In this document: piece after piece, positions 21,639 through 64,000 of the stretch
How the letters are laid out: every line of letters begins with the position of its first letter
Numbering within the stretch: the stretch's first letter is position 1
From: Paroedura picta
Taxonomy: Eukaryota > Chordata > Lepidosauria > Squamata > Gekkonidae
Length of the DNA stretch: 64,000 nt
Assembly: GCF_049243985.1 (NCBI RefSeq)
Contig: NC_135380.1
Location: 23,670,501 to 23,734,500 of the forward strand
Direction: 5' to 3'
Made by a program: the position numbers and the translations under genes
Notes under the pieces: model-generated
Database searches by the model: none
Seen by the model: the letters and a program-made list of their open reading frames with translations, nothing else
What the model was told of the DNA's origin: nothing

Positions 21639-24555
21639 TCGTGAAACATCCTCCAGGGGTTTTGCCTTCTAGACTACTGCTGGTGGCATCGGCAGTGGTG
21701 GTAGCAGATGCAGGGGCAGCTAGACTACAAGGAGCATCCTTCCCTAGCCCTGCCACCAAGACTTCAGTCCACCTGGATCTTGAAAATGTGTAATGGGATT
21801 GACTTTTGGCTTGAGGACCTGCTTGTTGGGCTCACCGTTGGGGAAGGAGTTCTACCTGCCCTTTCCACTTTGTCTTTTTCCAAGCTGAGCTTACAGCCCC
21901 GGCATTTCTACAGGACTCGGAGGGTATTAACGTATCCTTGATCATGTGATGTGAAATGAACTTCTGTGTCACTGTGGGTAGGGCAGGAGACTGTCAGCCA
22001 GTGGGGCCCACGGTTGGTTACAGCTGCTTTACCCCCCCTATGGAGACGCTTTTACGGTTGGGAACCAGGAGCGTGGGTTTGGCAGGGGGCAAGATGGCGG
22101 TGCTTGGTGAGCTGTGGGGGGGGGGAACTGGGCCACTTGGTCTGGATGTCTTGCTGCGGGCTCCTTTTTAGTAGCAGCTTGGGCAAGTCCCTGCCTTGCC
22201 TAGGAAACCTCATAGCCTATAGCTGTAAGGAATAGTGACCACTGTTCTCTGATCCACCACCCAAATATTCCTTGTGCTGCCTGTTAGAACAGGGGAAGGA
22301 AGGATGCTGGCCTGGTTAACTGATGGCTGTAACTCCTTCCCCTTATCAGCCTGCAGAAATAGAAGCATCTTGTCTCCTTTCCCTCTCCATGCCTTTTTTG
22401 TTTTGTTTTTCTTTTACTTACTTCAGCCTTCTCATTGTTATAAGAGGTGGGTAGGGCAGCTAGCCTTTGCCCAAGGCGCTGAAGGTGCCTTCCCTTTTTT
22501 CTAAAGGTAAAAAGCCTTGATTAATCTGCTAGGAATAACTGAGATCATGGTGACTTTGGTAACTAAACAGGGGTATCCTCAGGAACTCAACTAAGGGCCT
22601 CTGTTGCCTGCTGAGGTCAGAGCCTTGCTTAGGTTAGGGGTGATGCTTTGCTCTAGGGCTAGGTGATTCTTCAGGGATCATGAATGCTCAATGTGCCCCC
22701 CAGTTTTGCCTGGTTTTATGAAGCAGCACTGGAATACTATAAGGGATGCACTTTCAGCTCAGGCACACCATTGTGCCCCGTGTGCATCCTGGCCTTGGTC
22801 CCAGAATCTACTGCAGTTGCACAGTTGCTCCACGGAAGGGGCTTAAGCCAAAATGAAAGGGTTTTTTATAAAGGTAGAACACTGCTCTAAAAAACAAAAA
22901 CAGACTACTGTTCTGAGGACAAACATGTGTTTTTAGTACTGCAATGCTGTCTCATCCTCTCTCTGAAGGGACTTGACTGTACCTGCCCTCAGTTGGTGCT
23001 ACAAGACCCCCAGCTCCGAGTGGCTACAAGGGTCTTTCCTTTCCCCAACGCCCACACTTTCTCTGATGAGGTCTCCCTTTTGTCTAGGTCAAGATTTGGG
23101 GTGGGGTGGGGGCTCAGTGAGAATTGAGTTTGTTTGAAGGAAATGTCCATTGTCACTGGCCTTGTTACTGTGGGAGGTGCGTGCACTGACTTTTCACATT
23201 TTTCTGTTTGCTGGAGGAGTGGTTGTCCAAGGAGGGCCGAGCTGAGCTGATTCAGAGGAGCGTAGCCCATCGTTGCTCTGCAGCCTCTCCTCGCCCTCTG
23301 ATCCCTGGGCTACAACATGCTACCTTAGCAACCCCGCCTTCCTTTCCCCAATGTCATGAGTTCTTAAAAAGGTCATGTTCAGTGAGGGCAATATGTTTGA
23401 AGGGGGGCTTGTGCACAAAGCTTCTTGTGATTCTTTTATTTTTTAGGTTTATCAAAGGAAGCTTCCTCAGAACCCTGTGATTTAAAAAAACAAAATTCCT
23501 CGTTCCTCTGTTCCCCTCCTTTGGCACTGCCTTTCCTAGCGGTGGCATTGCTGTCTTTCGCGGAGTCATCCCAGCCAGTCAGCAGTCACATACTGAGAAT
23601 GATAAGACCAAGATGCTGTGTAGCCTTCAGGGTTTGGCCGTGCAATGGTGCCATTGAATGAAGCTGGTCCAGCACACGGCAGCTGTTCCGGGGCTGTTCA
23701 CAGGGCTAATCCCGGCTGCTTGGCCGTCCAGGCATTTCAGTCCCCTTTAGCCTTGATCCCAGAAAAACTGTCAAAGGGGAAGAGATGTTTTGATGGCTGC
23801 AAATGTGTGCTTTTCTTGTGGCTCGTCTTTGCTGTGCAACAAACTACTGTCCTTTTACACTTGCCAGGATCGTAACTTGCAACATCCTTTTTGAAATACA
23901 ATTTGAACAGAACATTCAACGTTTGGAGGAGCGACAGAAGCCGCAGGACTGATTCAGATGACCCCAAAACCCTGGAAATGGCTGTCCCTGCCAGGGTGCT
24001 GGTCCTGGGTGAGAACCAGCCTGTTTGGATGGTACCCTTTCCAGCTGCTGTGTGTGTTGTATCAAATTCCAGAGGCCTTTCAGATGATAGCCATAGATGG
24101 GGTATTTTAAAACTCAGAGGGGTAGTAGGACTGAAGGGTGAGGCAGAAGCTCAGAGGCTCCAAGACTGATGCTGAAGATTTGTGGAAAGGACCAGACAAT
24201 TTGTTCTGGGTCAGAAAGACCTGTTGGGTGGCAACATACCTCAGAATACCAGCATACCCCAGAATACCTGGGACAGGCAGCATGAGGGCACAATTCCATG
24301 CTTTCTAGGGATGTAGGTTCTTCTCTGGCAGGAGGAGGGGGGGGGGAAAGTACTGGTTGTGATGGTCATTTGTCCTTTGTCACCAGCAGGAGCTGTGCCC
24401 TTCATCTGTGCATGCCCCCTCCCCCCATTAAGTGTTTCTAACTTGAAGACACAAACTACTTTTCCAAAATGTTAGACTTCTGTATAGAGTGATATGTATT
24501 TCACAAGCCCCTTGTTCAGTGGCTTCTAAATAAAGAAAGATTTGTGTCATTCCCC
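21639..24555 (+). other. LMAN2L: LMAN2L 3' UTR (inferred)
   Basis: Non-coding sequence between the LMAN2L stop and the first strong AATAAA downstream. No other exon or major repeat is recognised. Its extent is inferred from the poly(A) signal only; a more distal site using AATAAA at 25891-25896 is possible. Confidence 0.6.
24529..24534 (+). promoter_or_regulatory. Poly(A) signal of LMAN2L
   Basis: AATAAA, followed within 25 nt by a T- and GT-rich stretch, 2.9 kb after the stop codon. A MITE begins about 290 bp further on. Confidence 0.6.
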
Positions 24556-24821
24556 CACTGTTTCATGGTGGTAGCTGGTGGTGACTCTGCCCTGTGTTGC
24601 CTTGGTAGTTGGTACTCGGTAGGTAGTAAAACAGCAGTCTGCCAGGGCTACATGCAGCCTCAGTGGGGCTTGGCAAATGGCAAATCCCTGCTCTTTGCCC
24701 TCCTGCAGCTTGAAATAAGGCAGATGACCACACACTGGTGCCTCTGGTGTGCTCTTGCTTTGGTACTGGCCAGCAGTCTTTCTCCTGGGCTCATGGAGCA
24801 AGAGCTTCTGGTTCCCTAGAG

Positions 24822-24916
24822 CAGGGGTAGTCAACCTGTGATCCTCCAGATGTCCATGGACTACAATTCCCATGAGCCACTGCCACATCTGGAGGACTGC
24901 AGGTTGACTACCCCTG
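24822..24916 (+). mobile_element. Palindromic hAT-like MITE, internally deleted
   Basis: CAGGGGTAGTCAACCTGTGA ... TGCAGGTTGACTACCCCTG with perfect 8-bp duplication CCCTAGAG on both sides. Part of one arm is missing. Confidence 0.92.
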
Positions 24917-25049
24917 CCCTAGAGGTCTGTTTCCAGCAGGAAGGAGGACAGGAAAACTGCCTGCTTCCACAAGACGCTAAGTCTTTGATGCAGGACCATG
25001 AAGGTAGGATTACATAAACTGCATCAGCTTTGTGGAGGTGCATAGGGTT

Positions 25050-25236
25050 GGGTTGCCAACTTCCAGGTGGGCCCTGGAGGCCTCCTGGAATTCCAGCTGA
25101 GCTCCTGACTACAGAGATCACATTCCCTGGAGAAAGTGGCAGCTTTGCAGGCTGGTCTTCATGGCATTATATCCCTGCTGGGTCCCTCCTGAGCATCCAC
25201 CCCAAATCTTCAAGAATTTGCCAACCTGGAGTTGCA
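25050..25236 (+). repeat. gggttgcc-type interspersed repeat
   Basis: GGTTGCCAACTTCCAGGTGG at the start and TTTGCCAACCTGGAGTTGCA at the end, an inverted-end structure shared with the other copies. Confidence 0.6.
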
Positions 25237-27445
25237 CAGGCTTTGCATTTAAGAAACTCATTCCTTAATGTTCCCAGGTAGCAATAATGGGAAGGTTTTC
25301 TGCCGGAGGGTTTGGTCAACATCTGCCAGCCATGAATGATGGGATTGAGCTAGATGGCCCAGTGGTTGTGCTGAATGGAAGGCAGACTTATCCATTCACA
25401 TAGGTTCCAAGGGAAGAAGTGTTTCTAGCCTTTCATCTTGGCCTTTGAATGACTCAACTAAGGCTGCCCCTAGCAGTGCTGATCGATCCCTTGTGTTTCA
25501 TTCCTGGCTGGGACCATCTGCTCTTCTGCTGAGGGACAGATTGGCCCTTAAGTCTCAGGGGATGCCTCCTTGCAGGAGTGGCTCCAGTAGCTAAAAACCA
25601 CAGGAGTGTCCTATCATGACTATGTCAGTCTCAGATGTGGCCATAGCCATTTACCGTGTTCAGTCTTAAGCAGCACTGAGGCTTCTAGGCTTGTTGCTAC
25701 GGTAGGATGGTTCTGTTTCTTTCTGGCAATGTTTGCCCTTTTTTCTACTCGATGACAAAGCAATATTGCAGCCTGGAAGCACCATCACTTTCAAAGAATC
25801 TCTTCTGGTTTTGCCTGATTGCTTCAGAGCCTTGTCTGTGCTTCTGCCTTTGTTCTTCCCCCTTTCTGTACACGGAATTTTGTGTCTTGAAATAAACATG
25901 CACAAATGCCAAAGTGTCTTCCTTGCCTTCCAGATGGTTGGTTTTTATTTAATCTGGGCAAAAGGGTCTGATTTTATTAACAGCTGGTTGTGTACAGGGA
26001 GCTGATCCCTTGATGCCTGCTCTATTGCCTGGGGAAGGAGGCTTCCTCTCTATAGCACAATGGTACAAGGTTATGCGAGTGGCCCCTCTGCACCATCACC
26101 CCAAAGGGATTCCTATTGTCCCTTGAGCAGGGGCCGTGGTTTGGACAGAGCATCTGTTTGCCATGCAGAAGGTTCCAGGTTCAATGCTCAGCCTCTCCCG
26201 TCATTTCACCCATTACAAAGCAAGCCCCCCACCAGCAGTGCAACTATGCTGTAATATTACTGGGTATGCCTTAAAAAGCAGGGGGGGGGGGGTGCTCTAT
26301 TAATGACCAAGTGCATGACGGGAGGTGGCACCTTGTTTGAAGTAATTGTGGAACTCGTGAAGCGGACCTGATCTTTGCTTCAGTGCCTTGTTGCAGAATG
26401 AGTGCCTCAGGCTTGAAGCATAAGATGGGGCTTTGACTTGATGTTAAAATGAGGGAAGACTGTACTGTGGAAATGGTCCAGTTCCAATGCTTGTGGATTG
26501 ACTCCCAGGGAAACCAGGAGGAACTCAAACGTGGAAAAGCTCAGTTTTTCAGGGCAGATACAAGGGAAGCTTCCAGCCAGAGCTGGACCACTGCAGGTGC
26601 CGCTGCTTTGGGCTACCTGCAGACAGATCCTGTGCCTGCTAAATCTGCCTGTTCTGAGATTTGCAGCACCCTGCACTCAAAACTCATTTTATACCCCACT
26701 TTTTCTTATGATGGCAGCACATAACAATAAAACTTCTGAAAATAGTGGAATTGAGGGTGTACTTAATGAACTACCCCTTTGCCCTGACATTTGATACATA
26801 CACAGCCAGAGCTATCCCTATTCCTTCAGAGTTTGAAAAATGAGACACAGAATTCTATATTTTGAGAGCTGACTGTATTTGCAGGCCCCCCAGAAAGCTG
26901 AAACTGGGGGCACACAAATGATAAAGCTTTACGTTCACTAGGAAACAGATCGGAAATGAGACCTTTGAAAAACAATCTGATTCTCAACTCTGAACATTAA
27001 ATTTGCCTCCTGCACAAAGTCAGCATTCTGAGGAAGCATTGCATTTGGCTTGAAATAGGGGGCTAGTGGAGATTGGAAAAGGGTATTTCCCACCATAACT
27101 AAGAGTGTTGGCGGAGCTCAAGTCAATTGCAATCCATGCAGAGCCACAGTTTGGCCACCCTGAACTGGGATTATGGAGACCCACGTTCAAATACCGTAAT
27201 ATCACTGGCTGCCCTGAGGCCTCTTCCATTCCTTTTCAGCCTATTTCACAGGCTGGTTGTGAAGATCAAGCAGGAGGGTGGAAGCCCTACCAGCCACTGT
27301 GAGCTCCTTGTGGGATGGAGAGGCTAAAAAAAAAAAAAAATCAGGTTGATTCAGGTCACAGTCGCATGTGCACTTGCCTGGGAATAAGTTCCATTGTCCT
27401 TCTGAGTCAATATACACAGGCCTCTTATGCCTCTTGGTGTTATGG

Positions 27446-27451
27446 TTTATT
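27446..27451 (-). promoter_or_regulatory. Candidate poly(A) signal of FER1L5
   Basis: AATAAA on the minus strand, about 300 nt after the ferlin stop codon. The 3' UTR would be roughly 27425-27757. Confidence 0.5.
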
Positions 27452-27757
27452 TGAATGGACGAGGGCTTGAACAGTTGGTTGAGGAACTTTGCAGCAGGGC
27501 TCCTCCCCCTTCTCTACCTGAAGTGGGGCTTGCTGGCAATTGTAGTTGCAATCGGAGAGCCTGGGTAATGGCGAGAAGACTTGGGAGGGCTGTTGCTTAG
27601 TTCATTGGGGAGTTCTCTTCCTGAAGTCTATTTGGAAATAAGACAAGGGGAGGGGAAGTGTCCAAGGGAAGATTCTACTTCTGGATATCAGGAGCAGTCC
27701 AGACACATGGCAACCTTTGGAGATCTCAGTTGTAGCGTCAACGATAGCTACCAAATT

Positions 27758-63706
<35,949 letters not shown>

Positions 63707-64000
63707 CTGAGAACAGAGCAGGCAGAGGAAGCTCAGCATTTTCCAACTGGATACCCCAAGGACATACCCATAAGAAAGTCTTGATATTGCCTGTAGAACT
63801 GAGTTTGCAGGAGGAAGAAGTGGTGAATAAGAAGGCATAAAACACACCATCATTGGCATAGCAGAAAAACTCAATGGCCCACATTTCTTAAGATGCCATT
63901 AAAGAAAATATGGTTTTCAGAGCACTGTTTACTTCCTAGAATGGAAAGTACTGGGCAGATTGGGGTGGGGGTTCAGCCTTTCTGGATGGGTAGATTAGTT

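Larger units (their letters stand above)
24556..27424. other. Intergenic gap between convergent genes
   Basis: Separates the 3' ends of LMAN2L and the ferlin. It holds a MITE (24822-24916), a gggttgcc-type repeat (25050-25236), a tRNA-SINE-like scrap near 26130-26200, and G and A homopolymer runs at 26281 and 27327. No coding exon is recognised. Confidence 0.6.

Overview
The window is vertebrate nuclear DNA: long introns, a CpG-island promoter, GT-AG exons and dense interspersed repeats. CR1-type LINE tails, tRNA-derived and 5S-rRNA-derived SINEs and swarms of small palindromic hAT-like MITEs together suggest a squamate reptile (a gecko-like lizard is my best guess; the species cannot be fixed from sequence alone).

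Two protein genes are supported, and they converge tail to tail. (1) 8488-21638, plus strand: a complete eight-exon LMAN2L (VIPL) gene, encoding a 338-residue L-type lectin of the early secretory pathway. It has a CpG-island promoter and a 3' UTR running to a poly(A) signal at 24529. (2) 27758-63706, minus strand: the last 32 coding exons (1401 residues plus stop) of a type-I ferlin, called FER1L5 because it lies next to LMAN2L as in mammals. These exons cover the end of the FerA region, FerB, the nested DysF domains, three C2 domains, the C-terminal transmembrane anchor and a short luminal tail. The N-terminal C2 domains lie beyond position 64000. All 40 exons join in frame with GT-AG junctions.

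Layout: 1-8170 is intergenic with repeats and no recognisable gene. 8180-8830 is the CpG island with LMAN2L exon 1. 8645-21495 holds LMAN2L introns, with 5S-SINEs near exons 1-2 and three palindromic MITEs in intron 4, two of them identical perfect hairpins. 21639-27757 holds the two convergent 3' ends. 27851-63516 holds ferlin introns with CR1 tails (one tandemly triplicated), tRNA-SINEs, MITEs, and a patch that duplicates LMAN2L intron-2 sequence.

I found no bacterial, CRISPR, toxin or viral-fossil system. The most unusual items are structural: identical perfect-palindrome MITEs with intact target duplications, MITE arms carrying strong ZNF143/Staf-like motifs, an inter-locus patch linking 10.7 kb and 30.2 kb, a retroelement insertion with inverted tails, a 26-nt ferlin microexon, and an altered ER-retention motif in LMAN2L.
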